Position numbers and translations under genes: made by a program
Source of the DNA: Deltaproteobacteria bacterium
GTDB taxonomy: Bacteria; Desulfobacterota; DSM-4660; Desulfatiglandales; Desulfatiglandaceae
NCBI GenBank assembly: GCA_003646995.1
Contig: QMLZ01000169.1
Coordinates: 1 to 6,417, forward strand
Direction: 5' to 3'
DNA: 6,417 bases
The notes under the pieces: generated by a model
The model's input: the letters and a program-made list of their open reading frames with translations, nothing else
The model's database searches: none
Told to the model about the DNA's origin: nothing
In this document: positions 6,335 to 6,417 of the stretch, piece by piece
How positions within the stretch are numbered: position 1 is the first letter of the stretch
Layout of the letters: each line of letters starts with the position of its first letter

Positions 6335-6351
6335 TAAATATTTAAATTTTT
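6335..6351 (-). promoter_or_regulatory. A/T tract behind the -35, UP-element-like
   Basis: Seventeen consecutive A/T bases sit directly upstream of TTGACA, where the alpha subunit C-terminal domain binds UP elements. This position strengthens the promoter call. Confidence 0.45.
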
Positions 6352-6417
6352 GCCACGATTGGGATCAAGACTCGGTGGTGGGTCCCCCAAAGAGTTACCT
6401 AGTGTCCATCCATAAAT
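6352..6417. other. Right edge, upstream of the operon, no gene seen
   Basis: There is no ORF of substance and no RNA gene. A loose dyad (ACTC at 6370-6373, GAGT at 6392-6395, with GGG/CCC inside) could be the remains of a neighbour's terminator or a regulator site, but it is too weak to call. Confidence 0.3.

Noticed and set aside
6370..6395. Possible terminator at the right edge (ACTC...GAGT with GGG/CCC inside)
   Set aside because: The stem is broken and no T-run follows on either strand.
1..6417. CRISPR array or Cas genes, looked for because of the Csx29-like protease logic
   Set aside because: There are no regularly spaced repeats and no Cas protein in any frame. The resemblance is limited to sigma, anti-sigma and TPR-CHAT.

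Overview
The window looks bacterial. It has moderate GC, good Shine-Dalgarno sites at several genes, an ECF-like sigma factor and a TPR-CHAT protease. I suspect a deltaproteobacterial (Desulfobacterota-type) or similar environmental anaerobe, but no taxonomic marker is present, so this is only an impression. All five supported genes lie on the minus strand, so transcription runs from high to low coordinates. There is no CRISPR array, transposase, tRNA or rRNA.

The right two thirds (about 6334 down to 1603) form one apparent operon. A strong-looking sigma-70 promoter has a perfect TTGACA, a 17-nt spacer and an A/T tract behind it. It drives (1) a 346-aa ECF-like sigma factor with an unusual coiled-coil and second HTH-like tail, (2) a 245-aa soluble protein with an anti-sigma zinc-finger signature (C31, H58, C62, C65) and a C-terminal beta-sandwich-like domain, starting at TTG, and (3) a 902-aa TPR-CHAT protein with an intact caspase-type His766/Cys811 dyad. 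The gaps are 49 and 82 nt. The natural reading is a stress-response switch: the zinc-finger protein holds the sigma factor, and the CHAT protease, gated by its TPR sensor region, releases it by cleavage. That logic resembles Csx29/Csx30/CASP-sigma of type III-E CRISPR systems, but here there is no CRISPR part.

The left third holds two more minus-strand genes after a 228-nt gap. One is a 61-aa protein with four CxxC knuckles (a double zinc ribbon) behind an excellent RBS. The other is a large open frame starting at 1120 that runs off the left edge. It resembles the DUF5685 family, with an N-terminal CGLC, DDxxD-like and DxxxDxxxD acidic motifs, and a cysteine-rich C-terminal part. Whether these two genes belong to the sigma/CHAT transcript is unclear: I see neither a convincing terminator nor a convincing promoter in the 228-nt gap.
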